Below, in pieces: positions 34,921 to 43,899 of a stretch of 64,000 nt of DNA. Below the pieces are notes generated by a model that worked only from the letters and a program-made list of their open reading frames with translations, was not told where the DNA came from and ran no database searches. The position numbers and the translations under genes were made by a program. The stretch is taken from the NCBI GenBank assembly GCA_046155895.1, contig JBJXFB010000090.1, positions 19,022 through 83,021 on the forward strand. Reading direction: 5' to 3'. Source of the DNA: DASYPQ01 sp046155895 (GTDB lineage Bacteria; Planctomycetota; UBA1135; GCA-002686595). Every line of letters starts with the position of its first letter. Position 1 is the first letter of the stretch.

Positions 34921-36618
34921 TCACTTCCCGGCGCGCTTGCGGATTTCCTCGTCCTGGCCCTCGATCGCCCCCTTCGGGAGCACGAGCTCGATCAACGTCT
35001 CCCCCTGCAGCTGCACCGGCATCGACGTGATGATCGGCTCGCCGTTCCAGGTCGCGGTGAGCTTCCAGTCCCCCGGCGGCAGCCGGTCGATCCGCAGATT
35101 CTCCTCCGGCGGGAGCACCAGCGGATCCCGCGGCGCACCGTTCACGACCACGCGCACGGGCAAGCCCTGCGTCCGCCCTTCCATCTCGATCACGATCCGC
35201 TCCTCGCCCTTCGCCGGCTCGAGCACGAGATCGACGCGCGTCTCCCCGCCCTTCATGATCTGCCACGCCGTGCTCCGGCCGTCCGGTGAGCTCGCATGGA
35301 GGTACCGCACCGGCGTCACGCTCTCGCACGAGCTCAAGACGTAGGCCCCCGCGGCGTTCGTCTTCACGCGCTGCACGGCAGGAGGGAAATTGGGCAGCAC
35401 CTCGCGCTCGAGAGAGAGGTAGTTCGACTCGCCGAGCACCGAGAGCATCGCCGCTCCCCGCTCGGGGGCTTCGAGCACGACCTCCGCGTTCCGCACGGGC
35501 TTGCCGCTCTGGCTCACGATGCCGTTCAGGACCGGCGTGGGCTCGAGGTGCAGGGACAGGTTCTCCGTCATCCCTTCGCCGAGCGCCACGGAGCGCGAGA
35601 GAGGCTTGGCGACGGCGCCGGCGTGGAAGAGGCGCACGGAGACGCGTTGCGGCGGCAGATCCTCGACCACGACGGTCCCGCCGGGATACACCCGGACCGG
35701 GTTGACGCGGTACCAGGGGAACTCGCGCACCGAATCCAGCGGATCGGGGAGGAGGTACACGAGCGCCTCGGTCTCGACGTTCAGGTTCTCCACGACGGTG
35801 ATCTGGAGCCGGGCGGCCTTCCTCAAGAGGAACGTCACCGCGCCCTTCTCGACCGCCCGGCCGCCCACGATCGTCAGCTTCTCCCAGCGCGTGCCGTAGC
35901 CCTGTTTTTCCACGACGGCGAAGGTGTCGCCGGCCGCGACGGTCGGGAACACGAATTCGCCGAGCTCGTCCGAGTGCGTCTCCTGGCCGTCGACGATCAC
36001 CCGCGCGTCGGCGACCGGCTTGCCGGCGGAGTCTTTCACGGTCCCCTGGAAGGACCCGGGCCGACCGAAGCCGAGGTTGAGGAGGCTTTCGCGGTCCTTG
36101 CGCAGGAGGACCTCGCGCATCGCGCCGGGTGTCGACAGCGCCGTGATCTTGACGATCGACAGACCCGGGTAGAGATCGTTCGCGCCGAATCGACCGTCGC
36201 GTCCGCTGCGGAGCACGCGCCCCTCGTTCGCGCCGGCGACGAACGTGATATCGGCCGAGAGTCCTTGCCCGCCCGCACCGTTCAGCGATCCCGCGAGCTT
36301 CGCCGTGGCGTCCGATCCCATCGCCGGAGCCCCTTCCCCGACCGGCGTCAGTGCGGAGGCGACGAGCTCGAGGGAGACTTCCAAGGGAAAGACGACCGTG
36401 GTCGAGGCCTGCGCCGCCTCGAGCGGGTCGATCTCGAGCTTCGTGCGGCCCCCGTCCGGATCCGGCGCCTCCTTCGGACGGGGCTCGGGGCGAACAAGAG
36501 GTGTCGGAGGGTCGCTGGACGCCTCGCCGGGCGGCGTCCTGACGAGCCACCAAGCCCCGGCCGCGAACCCCACGACGAGAAGGAAGGCGAAGACGATGAG
36601 GAAAGTGCGCCCCGACAT
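34921..36618 (-). CDS. Membrane-anchored protein with carboxypeptidase-regulatory-like domains
   Basis: A 565-residue protein with one N-terminal membrane helix ('FLIVFAFLLVVGFAAGAWWL', residues 6-25) and a large external beta-rich part. 'GSFQGTVKDSAGKPVADARV' (about 183-202) and 'PVLNGIVSQSGKPVRNAEVV' (about 365-384) are carboxypeptidase regulatory-like (CarboxypepD_reg/CnaB-type) sandwich folds, common in exported planctomycete proteins. No protease site is seen, so a structural or binding role is likely. ATG at 36618 is preferred because it places the helix at the N-terminus; a TATCTT hexamer lies at 36635-36640. Confidence 0.78.
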   Translation of the reverse strand: MSGRTFLIVFAFLLVVGFAAGAWWLVRTPPGEASSDPPTPLVRPEPRPKEAPDPDGGRTKLEIDPLEAAQASTTVVFPLEVSLELVASALTPVGEGAPAMGSDATAKLAGSLNGAGGQGLSADITFVAGANEGRVLRSGRDGRFGANDLYPGLSIVKITALSTPGAMREVLLRKDRESLLNLGFGRPGSFQGTVKDSAGKPVADARVIVDGQETHSDELGEFVFPTVAAGDTFAVVEKQGYGTRWEKLTIVGGRAVEKGAVTFLLRKAARLQITVVENLNVETEALVYLLPDPLDSVREFPWYRVNPVRVYPGGTVVVEDLPPQRVSVRLFHAGAVAKPLSRSVALGEGMTENLSLHLEPTPVLNGIVSQSGKPVRNAEVVLEAPERGAAMLSVLGESNYLSLEREVLPNFPPAVQRVKTNAAGAYVLSSCESVTPVRYLHASSPDGRSTAWQIMKGGETRVDLVLEPAKGEERIVIEMEGRTQGLPVRVVVNGAPRDPLVLPPEENLRIDRLPPGDWKLTATWNGEPIITSMPVQLQGETLIELVLPKGAIEGQDEEIRKRAGK

Positions 36619-36796
36619 CCGATTGATGGAGAGGAAGATAGGAGACTGGTCCCCTTCGCTGTGCATGAGTTTTCAGGATCGACCCGTGAATCGCGGCGAT
36701 TCGGCAGTCCAGGCGGTCCTCGTCGAGGCCGGGTGACCAGAATCGTCGCAAGCCCTTGTTCGGGCGGGAGATCGCTCGTCCGCATGCCCAGCCAAG

Positions 36797-36809
36797 GGGG
36801 CCAGACTCC
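36797..36809 (+). repeat. Copy of a 13-base GGGGCCAGANTCC element
   Basis: GGGGCCAGACTCC in the 239-base intergenic region between 36618 and 36858. Two further near-identical copies lie at 40868-40880 (reverse) and 41024-41036, all outside genes or at gene ends. Apart from a TATCCT hexamer at 36834-36839, I see nothing else definite in this gap. Confidence 0.5.
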
Positions 36810-36857
36810 CTCGCCGGCGCGCGACCGCGCGGCTATCCTCTTCGCCCCCATTCATCC

Positions 36858-37883
36858 ATGAACACCTACCGTGTCGTCGAATTGCTCGGAGACGGGATCT
36901 CCCCCGAGCTCGCCCAGAGCGTCCACGCCGTCAGCCGCGGGCTCCCCTGCAAGATCGAGTTCGTGCCGGTCAACCTCTCGCAGGAGAACCGGCAGGCCCG
37001 CGGGCTCGGGGTGTTCGACGAGGCCGTCGCCGCGATGCGTCTGTACGGATCGGCGATCAAGTACCCGACCACGACGAAGGGCGAGAGCCCGAACAAGATC
37101 CTGCGCGACCGCTGCCAGTTCGCGGTGATCCATCGCCCCGTGTGCACGATCCCGGGGATCGAGAACAACTTCAAGAAGACGCTCGACATCGACGTCGTCC
37201 GCATCGCGACCGGCGGGACCTACGAGGACGCCGGCCGGCGGATCGGCCGCGACACGGCGGTTTCGCTGCGCGTGATCGAGCGCGCTCCCTGCCGGTTCGC
37301 CGCGCGCTTCGCGTTCGAACTGGCCCGGATCCGCGGCACGAACGTCACGTCCACCTCGAAGTACACGATCCAGCGCGAGACCGACGGTCTCTTCGAGGAG
37401 GTCGTCGGGCAGATCGCCGAGGGCTACCCCGGGATCCCGTTCCGCCGCGAGCTCTTCGATTCGCTCCTGGCCGGGATCATCATGAACCCCGAGCGCTACG
37501 CGGTCGTCGTGTGCCCGAACGAGTACGGCGACTTCCTGTCCGACACGGCCTGCGGACTCATCGGGTCCGTCGGCCTGGGAGACAGCTCGTCCTACGCGTT
37601 CGACGACGCGGGAAACATCACGCTCGCCATGTTCGACCCGGCCGGCGGCACGGCGCCCGACCTCGCGGGCAAGAACCTGGCGAACCCCACGGCGGCGCTG
37701 CTGTCGCTCGCCAACCTCCTGCGGCACCTCGGGGAAATCGAGTCGGGTCAGAGCGTGCGCCGCGCCGTCCTCGACTCGATCGCGGCCGGAGCCGGCACGC
37801 GCGACGTCGGAGGGAAACGCGGCACGAGCGAGTTCACCGCCGAGGTCGTTGGAAGATGCCAGGACTCGCTGGCGCGGGCGTGA
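36858..37883 (+). CDS. Isocitrate/isopropylmalate dehydrogenase family protein
   Basis: A 341-residue beta-decarboxylating dehydrogenase. 'LLGDGISPEL' is the N-terminal signature, 'SPNKILRDRCQFAVIHRPV' the substrate-binding segment, 'VCPNEYGDFLSDTACGL' the metal-binding aspartate region, and 'PAGGTAPDLAGKNLANPTA' the NAD(P)-binding loop. Family members oxidise isocitrate, 3-isopropylmalate, tartrate or homoisocitrate; the substrate loop here ('TKGESPNKILR') does not let me choose. It is not beside leu or TCA genes. Its 3' end overlaps the convergent aminotransferase gene by 50 bases. TATCCT at 36834-36839 is a candidate promoter with a 12-base leader. Confidence 0.87.
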   Translation: MNTYRVVELLGDGISPELAQSVHAVSRGLPCKIEFVPVNLSQENRQARGLGVFDEAVAAMRLYGSAIKYPTTTKGESPNKILRDRCQFAVIHRPVCTIPGIENNFKKTLDIDVVRIATGGTYEDAGRRIGRDTAVSLRVIERAPCRFAARFAFELARIRGTNVTSTSKYTIQRETDGLFEEVVGQIAEGYPGIPFRRELFDSLLAGIIMNPERYAVVVCPNEYGDFLSDTACGLIGSVGLGDSSSYAFDDAGNITLAMFDPAGGTAPDLAGKNLANPTAALLSLANLLRHLGEIESGQSVRRAVLDSIAAGAGTRDVGGKRGTSEFTAEVVGRCQDSLARA

Positions 37884-39117
37884 GCACGACGGAGCCTTCC
37901 CGGTCCGCGGGCGCGAGCTTCAGTGCGCGCCGGAGCGCGGCGGCCATCGCATCGATCGCGCGCTCGGACATCTCCGGGTAGACCGGCAGATAGACCGTCC
38001 GCGCCAGGATGCGCTGGGCCTCGCGCGGCTCGGCGAAGGGGCGAGATGCCCTGGACGGAGGCACGGGAATGCTCCGCAGGCTCGCCGCGCGCGTCGCGTC
38101 GAATCCCGATTCGCGCAGGACCGCGACGACACGGTCGGGATCGTCGGCGAGGACCGTGAACACCCAGAAGCTGTGGAAGGGCGCCTCCGCGCCCGGGATC
38201 GTCAGCGCGCCAGGGAGGGAGCTCGCGAGACGCCGCGCGCGCGCGACACGGCCGTCGACACGCCACGTATCCGTGGACTCGAGCCGCCGGGCGAGCAGGG
38301 ACAGCAGCGCGGCGTTGGGGCGATGGCGGATCTTCTCGAAGAAGTCACCGCCCGCGAAGCCGCGCACCGAACCTTGGATCACCGCGTCGTGGTCCTTGCC
38401 GAGGGCGCCGCACAAGCGGACGAAGGCGGCGTAGCACGGCCACTTGGTCAGGGCGGTCAGGCCGGAATACTTGAGAAGGCGTTTGAAGTACGCGCCGCGC
38501 GCCTGGAGGGGCTGCGCCGACTGCAAGCCGCGCATCCGTTCGAGGACCTGGCGGTCGCGCACGACCAGCACGCCGCCGGAGAGCGCAGTCGCGGTCTTGA
38601 TCGGCCCGAAGCTGAACATCGAGACGTCGGCGAGCGGGTCGCCGCGGACTTCGTCCCCCGTGAAGGACTGCGCGCAGTCCTCGAAGAGGAGCCAGCCGCG
38701 CTCCCGGGCGATCTTCGCGACCGGCTCGAGGCCGACGCGGGCTCCGAAGAGGTGCGCGACGAGCACGACGCGCGTCTTCTCGCTCGACGCCGCCAGCCAG
38801 GCCTGCGCCTTGGGCGCGAGCGTCCCCGGCTCGAGGTCGACGGGCACCGGCACGAGGCCGTGGCGCTCGACGATCTTCCACATGTCAGGGATCGTCAGCG
38901 CGGACATCAGGACCTCGCTCCCCGCCGGCAGCTTGGCCGCCTCGAGGAACAGGTCGAGCCCGCTACGGACGGAGAGGCAGGCGATCGCGTCCCCGCGCGG
39001 CGAGAACCAGCGCTCGACGCGCTCGCGCATGGGCGCCTCGTCCCATTCGAGAGCGCAGGCCCGGATGCCGTGGAGCAGATCGCGCCAACCGATGTCCAGC
39101 CGCTTGCGTGCGTACAT
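37834..39117 (-). CDS. DegT/DnrJ/EryC1/StrS-family aminotransferase
   Basis: A 427-residue PLP enzyme of the sugar-aminotransferase family. 'LSVRSGLDLFLEAAKLPAG' is the N-terminal cofactor region, 'LLFEDCAQSF' carries the PLP-ring aspartate, and 'MFSFGPIKTATALSGG' the Schiff-base lysine. Such enzymes install amino groups on nucleotide-linked keto-sugars for surface glycans. Divergent from an SGNH-like protein, flippase and glycosyltransferase, it fits a small polysaccharide locus. A Shine-Dalgarno-like GGAAG precedes the ATG and a TAGGAT hexamer lies at 39150-39155. The C-terminal 17 codons overlap the convergent dehydrogenase gene. Confidence 0.88.
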   Translation of the reverse strand: MYARKRLDIGWRDLLHGIRACALEWDEAPMRERVERWFSPRGDAIACLSVRSGLDLFLEAAKLPAGSEVLMSALTIPDMWKIVERHGLVPVPVDLEPGTLAPKAQAWLAASSEKTRVVLVAHLFGARVGLEPVAKIARERGWLLFEDCAQSFTGDEVRGDPLADVSMFSFGPIKTATALSGGVLVVRDRQVLERMRGLQSAQPLQARGAYFKRLLKYSGLTALTKWPCYAAFVRLCGALGKDHDAVIQGSVRGFAGGDFFEKIRHRPNAALLSLLARRLESTDTWRVDGRVARARRLASSLPGALTIPGAEAPFHSFWVFTVLADDPDRVVAVLRESGFDATRAASLRSIPVPPSRASRPFAEPREAQRILARTVYLPVYPEMSERAIDAMAAALRRALKLAPADREGSVVLTPAPASPGIFQRPRR

Positions 39118-39149
39118 GCGTCTTCCGTTTTCTCCCTCGGCCCGGCCTC

Positions 39150-39155
39150 ATCCTA
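39150..39155 (-). promoter_or_regulatory. Putative -10 element (TAGGAT) for the aminotransferase gene
   Basis: TAGGAT would give a 26-base leader containing a GGAAG ribosome-binding site before the ATG at 39117. Its neighbour on the other strand has the leaderless arrangement instead. Confidence 0.4.
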
Positions 39156-39220
39156 CCGGCCGGCCAGAGCCCGTTCGACCAGACGATTCCGGGCTTCGGC
39201 GGGCCGGGGAGCCTTCTTGT

Positions 39221-39226
39221 TACACT
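39221..39226 (+). promoter_or_regulatory. Putative leaderless -10 element (TACACT)
   Basis: TACACT, six bases, then the ATG at 39233. It sits in a locally AT-rich stretch ('TTGTTACACTTTTTGG') that stands out against the surrounding GC-rich DNA. Confidence 0.6.
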
Positions 39227-39232
39227 TTTTGG

Positions 39233-40867
39233 ATGGACGCGCGCTCGCCGCGCAGCAGCCGCACGCGCAGGTTCTGGAAGGCGCTCCTGGCCCTTTCGAT
39301 CGGCTTCGCCCTGGTCCTGCCCCTTCTCGAGATCGGGATCCGGTTCCTGGTCCTCGGAGATTCCGAGCTGGCCAGGCGACTCGGCGAGAGCCTCCGGAAG
39401 CCGGAGTACTTCGCGGACAGCAACGTCGACGACGACTATTGGAAGCTGCAGTACCTCTTCCTGCCCGACGACAAGAAGGGGCCGGCGAAGAACGCGGATG
39501 CCGTGTGCGGCTGGACCGGGGACTACGTCACGCCCGGCACCTACGAGCACGCGCGAGCGAGCGACGTCGGCGGACGCCGGCCGGTGCTGCTGTACGGCGA
39601 TTCGTACGCCGCGTGCGCAACGGAGGCGCAGGCCTGCTTCCAGGGGATCCTCGAACGCAGCGACCTCGCCGGCGAGTACGCCCTCGTCAACTACGGCGTC
39701 GGCGGGTACGGCGTGGACCAGGTGTGCCTGCTCCTCCGGAAAACGATCGACGCCTGGAAGGACAGGGATCCGATCGTCGTCATCAGCTTCCTCGTCGACA
39801 ACGACTTCGACCGCGACATCCTGTCGTTCCGCTGCTGGCCGAAGCCGCGCTTCGCGATCGAGGACGGCGAGCTCGTCGCGAGCGGGCCTCTCGTCACGGA
39901 TCCGGAGAGGTACCTGGAGGAGAACCCGCCGTCGATCCGGAGCTACCTCCTCCGCTACTTGACGTACCGCAAGGGGATGCTGCCCTCGCGCTGGCAGTGG
40001 TACCTGCGCCGCGGGAGCCTGAAGAACGAGGAGAAGATCGCGCTCGGCCGGAAGATCCTCGAGGAGATCCATTCCGAGCTCGAAACGCGCGGGATCGAGC
40101 ACTTCTTCCTCTCGTTCCACGGCGAAGCGGGCGTGGCCAGGAGCGACGGGGTCCGCTGGGCGGACGAACTCGTCGGTCGCGCCGCGGCGGACCTCGGCGT
40201 GCCGCTCGTCGAGACGCGCCCCTACCTCCTCGCCGCGGCGAACGGCAGCCTGGAGCAGGCGAACCGCTACTTCGGCGGCGCGCCGCGGCTCTTCGGCCAC
40301 TACAACGAGATGGGGAACCTCATCGCGTTCGAGGCCTTGCGCGCGGGACTCGAGCGGCGGTTCGGCGAGGTCGATCCCCGCGCGATCGCGACGGCGCTCG
40401 CAGCCTCACCGCTCCTCGAATCGCCCGGCGACGTCCTCGCGACAGTGCTCGGCCGCCCCGCGCGCATCCGGACTCGCGGCACCAGCGGCCTCGCGCGCGC
40501 GTCGCACGTCTCGTATCCGCCCTTCGATCCCGCCGCGAACTCGCTCTACCTTCTGCTGCGGCCCGGCGAGGAAGGGCCCACGGAGCTCACGATCGACGTC
40601 GAGGGCGAGCCACGGAACTTCCGGGGACGGGCGATCGGCGTCGCACGCCGCGGGGAAGACGAGTCCCCCGAGCCGCTCATCCTCACCGTGCGCCTCGACG
40701 GAACGGGAATCTTGCGCACCGAAGTCCCCTACCACCCGGACGGCATCGACCTCGACATTCCGCTGGCCGGGGCGAGGCGCTTCGAGATCGTCGTGGATCG
40801 CCGGGTGCGGGGCGGCGGGGAGTCGTGGATCCACGTCGCGGACGCGCGCCTGCAGTCGCCGCCGTGA
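39233..40867 (+). CDS. SGNH/GDSL-like membrane-anchored protein
   Basis: A 544-residue protein with one N-terminal membrane helix (about residues 15-42) and an exported SGNH-like domain. 'VLLYGDSYAAC' (about 118-128) holds the GDS nucleophile block, 'VNYGVGGYGVDQV' the block-II glycine, and a downstream 'GHYNEMGNLIAFEAL' resembles the terminal HxxxxG/H block. The last 150 residues are a beta-rich tail. AlgX/AlgJ-like SGNH proteins acetylate or deacetylate polysaccharides, which fits the flippase and glycosyltransferase that follow; the exact activity is inferred. ATG choice is supported by TACACT six bases upstream. Confidence 0.75.
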   Translation: MDARSPRSSRTRRFWKALLALSIGFALVLPLLEIGIRFLVLGDSELARRLGESLRKPEYFADSNVDDDYWKLQYLFLPDDKKGPAKNADAVCGWTGDYVTPGTYEHARASDVGGRRPVLLYGDSYAACATEAQACFQGILERSDLAGEYALVNYGVGGYGVDQVCLLLRKTIDAWKDRDPIVVISFLVDNDFDRDILSFRCWPKPRFAIEDGELVASGPLVTDPERYLEENPPSIRSYLLRYLTYRKGMLPSRWQWYLRRGSLKNEEKIALGRKILEEIHSELETRGIEHFFLSFHGEAGVARSDGVRWADELVGRAAADLGVPLVETRPYLLAAANGSLEQANRYFGGAPRLFGHYNEMGNLIAFEALRAGLERRFGEVDPRAIATALAASPLLESPGDVLATVLGRPARIRTRGTSGLARASHVSYPPFDPAANSLYLLLRPGEEGPTELTIDVEGEPRNFRGRAIGVARRGEDESPEPLILTVRLDGTGILRTEVPYHPDGIDLDIPLAGARRFEIVVDRRVRGGGESWIHVADARLQSPP

Positions 40868-41036
40868 GGACTCTGGCCCCTTTCGCTGTTCCTGGGCTCG
40901 CCCGAAACCCCCGCAGGATCGAGGCTTGCGTCCGTTCTGCTCGCCGGGCCTCGCCTCGGGGCCTAGCCAGACCCTCCAGGCGGCATCCGGCAAGGACTTA
41001 CGCGAGGTGCTTGCACAATCAACGGGGCCAGATTCC
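40868..41036. repeat. Inverted pair of 13-base GGANTCTGGCCCC elements
   Basis: GGACTCTGGCCCC at 40868-40880 starts at the stop codon of the SGNH gene, and its near-exact reverse complement GGGGCCAGATTCC is at 41024-41036, just before the flippase start. Together they bracket a 143-base spacer in which I see no gene. The elements resemble ends of REP-like palindromes. Confidence 0.5.
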
Positions 41037-41039
41037 CCC

Positions 41040-42362
41040 GTGAGCTCGGTTCCGCGACGCGTGTGGCGAGGGACGACCCTGCTCGTCCTCGGCCGGATCT
41101 TCGGGTCGCTCTGCACCGTCCTGATCCTTTGGACGACGGCGCAGAAACTCCCGGACGAGGCGTTCGGCCGCTTCACGTTCTACCTCGCGGTTTTCGCGTT
41201 GCTCGACAGCCTTGCGGACTTCGGGACGGGTCAGATCGCCGTCCAGCGGACTGCGGGCGACGAATCGGCGATCCCGCCGGTCCTCGCGGCGACGCGGAGG
41301 ATCCGGCTGGCCACCGGGTCACTCGGCGTGCTGCTCGTGGGAGGCGGCGCGCTGATGTGGAGGGAACCGGGCGCCGGGTGGATCCTTCTCGCGAGCCTCT
41401 ACCCCGTCACGCACGTCTTCGAGCTCTCGAGCACGATCTTCCGCAACCGGATCGCCTGGGGCGTGCCGGTCGCGATGCGGGTGATCGCGAACGCGCTGTC
41501 GCTCGGGTTCGTGCTCGCGCTCGCAGCGGCGGGAGACAAGGAGAGCTCGCACTACCTGTGCGGCGTGGCGCTGGGGAGCGCGATCTCGAACGGCCTCTTG
41601 CACCTCGTTGCGCGCAGGCATCTGCCGCGCGCGGAAGTCCCGAAGCCCCCGATCCGCGACCTCCTGCTCGCCGCGCTCCCGCTCGGGCTCGCGAGCCTGT
41701 TCCAGCAGGCCTACTTCTGGGCCGACAACGTGTTCGTGCGCGCGATCTGCGGGGAGATCCCGCTCGGCCACTACAACGTCGGCGTCCGCGTGATGGCGAT
41801 GACGATCATGGTGGCGCTGTTCGCCTCGCAGGCGGCGCTGCCTTGGCTCGCGCGCGAGCACGCCGCGGGGAGGCTGTCGGAAGCGGTCGCGAAGCTCTCG
41901 CAGCCGCTCTTCGCGCTCGCCTGTGTCGGCGCGGGAAGCCTGTGGCCGTGGACCGAGCGGATCCTCGCAATCTTCGGCGAGGAGTTCGCCTCCGCCGGCG
42001 GGAGCCTGCGCTGGCTGCTGGGCGCGACGGCGATCATCTACGCGGGGTCGGGGTTGATGACGGCCCTCGTCGCCGCGGGGAAGATGCGGTCGATCCTCGC
42101 GATCGCGGCGGTCGGCCTCGCGGTAAATCTCGTCGCGAACACGCTGCTCGTGCCGACGATGGGGATCGACGGCGCGGGAGCCGCGACGCTCGCGACGGAG
42201 GCCGTGGTGACGATGGGAGCGAACATCGCGCTGGCCCGGATCGGCGTACGGCCGTTCGCGGGCGCGCGCGGGCTCCTGTGGGTCGCGGGACCGGTGCTTT
42301 TCGCCGGGACGGCGTGGGGCTCGAGCCATCTGCCCCTTCCCTGGATCCTCGGAGACGTGTAG
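41040..42362 (+). CDS. Polysaccharide flippase (Wzx/MATE-like, oligosaccharide exporter)
   Basis: A 440-residue polytopic protein with about 12 hydrophobic helices, the layout of MOP-superfamily lipid-linked oligosaccharide flippases. Typical landmarks are 'FGRFTFYLAVFALLDSLADFG' near residue 45, 'YFWADNVFVRAICGEIPLGHY' and a polysacc_synt_C-like end with 'LLVPTMGIDGAGAATLATE'. It would flip undecaprenyl-linked glycans to the periplasm. GTG at 41040 is taken because the upstream codons read through the repeat element and lack membrane-protein character; no ribosome-binding site is obvious. The glycosyltransferase starts ten bases after its stop. Confidence 0.87.
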   Translation: MSSVPRRVWRGTTLLVLGRIFGSLCTVLILWTTAQKLPDEAFGRFTFYLAVFALLDSLADFGTGQIAVQRTAGDESAIPPVLAATRRIRLATGSLGVLLVGGGALMWREPGAGWILLASLYPVTHVFELSSTIFRNRIAWGVPVAMRVIANALSLGFVLALAAAGDKESSHYLCGVALGSAISNGLLHLVARRHLPRAEVPKPPIRDLLLAALPLGLASLFQQAYFWADNVFVRAICGEIPLGHYNVGVRVMAMTIMVALFASQAALPWLAREHAAGRLSEAVAKLSQPLFALACVGAGSLWPWTERILAIFGEEFASAGGSLRWLLGATAIIYAGSGLMTALVAAGKMRSILAIAAVGLAVNLVANTLLVPTMGIDGAGAATLATEAVVTMGANIALARIGVRPFAGARGLLWVAGPVLFAGTAWGSSHLPLPWILGDV

Positions 42363-42372
42363 GAGCGTCCGC

Positions 42373-43521
42373 GTGAGGATCGGGATCGACTACAGACCGG
42401 CGCTGATCAACCGCGAGGGCATCGGCCGCTACGCGCGCGAGCTCGTGCGCGGGTTCGTCGAGCTCGACTTCGATTCGCACCTCGGGTTGTTCGCGTATTC
42501 GCTCGCCGGATCGAAGTTCACGCGCGAGGCATTGGGCCTGGCGGGCGCGAAAGCAGAGCTCGTGCGCCTGCGATTCCCGTCGCGTTGGCTCCCGGCGCTG
42601 CTCGCGCGCCTGCGCAAGGGCGTGGACGACCTCGTCGGCGGCTGCGACGTGTACCACCACACGCAGCCGAACCTGCTCGCCGTGCGTCAGGCGGTCGAAG
42701 TGGCGACGATCTTCGACTGCATCTACACGCTGGACGCGGGCTACCTGTCGGAGGAGGCGGCCGAGCGGATGACGGCCGTCGCGAAGGAGATGGTGGCGCG
42801 CGTGCGGCTCGTGATCGTGCCGACGGAGTACGTGGGCGCCGAGGTGGTGCTCTCGCTCGGCGCGCGGCCCGACCAGGTCGCGATCGCGCACCTCGGATGC
42901 GATCACGTCGCGCGCGACCTGCCGCCGGAGGGATTCGGGAAAGCGAGCGAGCCGTACGTGCTGACCGTGTCGCGCGTCGACGCGCGCAAGAACCACCTGC
43001 GGATGCTCGAGGCGTTCGAGAGGCTCGTGAAGGAGGGCTTTCCGCACCGCTGGGTGATCGCGGGACCGGGCGGGCACGGCGTGGAGGTGTTCGAGAGGGA
43101 ACTCGCGGCGTCGCCGGCTCGTCATCGGGTCGAGTGGAGACGCTTCGTCGCCGACTCGGAGCTCCCGAAGCTCTACTCGCAAGCCGATCTGTTCCTCTTC
43201 GCGAGCCTGAACGAAGGCTTCGGCCTCCCGCCGCTCGAAGCGATGGCCTGCGGCGTGCCCGTCGTGTCGAGCTGCGTGACGTCGATGCCGGAAGTGCTCG
43301 GCGACGCGGCGCTGCTCGTCGAACCGACGGACGTCGAGAGGATCTTCGAGGCCTCGCGCAGGATGCTGGCCGAGCCGGAGTTCGCGCGCGAGTTCGCGGA
43401 GAAGGGCAGGCGCCGTGCGCGCGAGTTCACGTGGAAGGAGTGCGCGCGGAAGACGCTGATCGCCTACCGCGAGGCGACGAACCCGGCCTCGGAGACGCCG
43501 AAGCTCGCGAGAAGGATCTGA
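42373..43521 (+). CDS. GT4-family glycosyltransferase
   Basis: A 382-residue GT-B enzyme transferring a sugar from a nucleotide donor. 'GIDYRPALINREGIGRYARE' opens the acceptor domain, 'VLTVSRVDARKNHLRMLEAF' starts the donor domain, and 'NEGFGLPPLEAMACGVPV' (about 278-295) supplies the E-x7-E donor site. GTG start with a GGAG ribosome-binding site formed around the flippase stop, so the two genes are coupled in one operon. Donor and acceptor are unknown. Confidence 0.9.
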   Translation: MRIGIDYRPALINREGIGRYARELVRGFVELDFDSHLGLFAYSLAGSKFTREALGLAGAKAELVRLRFPSRWLPALLARLRKGVDDLVGGCDVYHHTQPNLLAVRQAVEVATIFDCIYTLDAGYLSEEAAERMTAVAKEMVARVRLVIVPTEYVGAEVVLSLGARPDQVAIAHLGCDHVARDLPPEGFGKASEPYVLTVSRVDARKNHLRMLEAFERLVKEGFPHRWVIAGPGGHGVEVFERELAASPARHRVEWRRFVADSELPKLYSQADLFLFASLNEGFGLPPLEAMACGVPVVSSCVTSMPEVLGDAALLVEPTDVERIFEASRRMLAEPEFAREFAEKGRRRAREFTWKECARKTLIAYREATNPASETPKLARRI

Positions 43522-43531
43522 CCGGTCAGCT

Positions 43532-43870
43532 TCAGCCCGCGGCCGCTCCCGCCGCCGCCGCGCGAGCGGCCTGCTCCAGCGCCGCGGCCCCCGTGGGGAA
43601 GCCCGCGCCCGCGAGCGACGCGTAGCCCGCGCCGTATCCCTTCAGCAGGTTGTGCCACAGGATCGCGCCCGTCGCGGCGTCGAGGCAGCTCACTTCCCCT
43701 CCGGACGCGGCGTAGAGACGGTCTCCCTCCTGGATGATCGGCACGAACGACGAGCCGCGTCGCAGCTTCGTGGACCACGTCAACGTGCCGTCGTGCTTCC
43801 GCAGCGCCAGCACGCAACCCCTGATCCCCACGTACAAATGCCCCGCGACGGCTCCCGGTTTGATCGGCAT
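43532..43870 (-). CDS. Short PQQ-like beta-propeller repeat protein
   Basis: A 112-residue protein with two PQQ/YWTD-like blades, 'GHLYVGIRGCVLALRKHDG' with 'LTWSTKL' and 'DRLYAASGGEVSCLDAATG' with 'ILWHNLL', ending in an Ala/Gly-rich tail. Full propellers need seven or eight blades, so this is either a stand-alone fragment that oligomerises or a remnant of a larger gene. It has no signal peptide. A clear GGAGG ribosome-binding site and a TACTCT hexamer (43889-43894) precede the ATG, suggesting it is expressed. Confidence 0.75.
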   Translation of the reverse strand: MPIKPGAVAGHLYVGIRGCVLALRKHDGTLTWSTKLRRGSSFVPIIQEGDRLYAASGGEVSCLDAATGAILWHNLLKGYGAGYASLAGAGFPTGAAALEQAARAAAAGAAAG

Positions 43871-43899
43871 GGCTGTCCTCCGTCTCCCAGAGTACGCGA

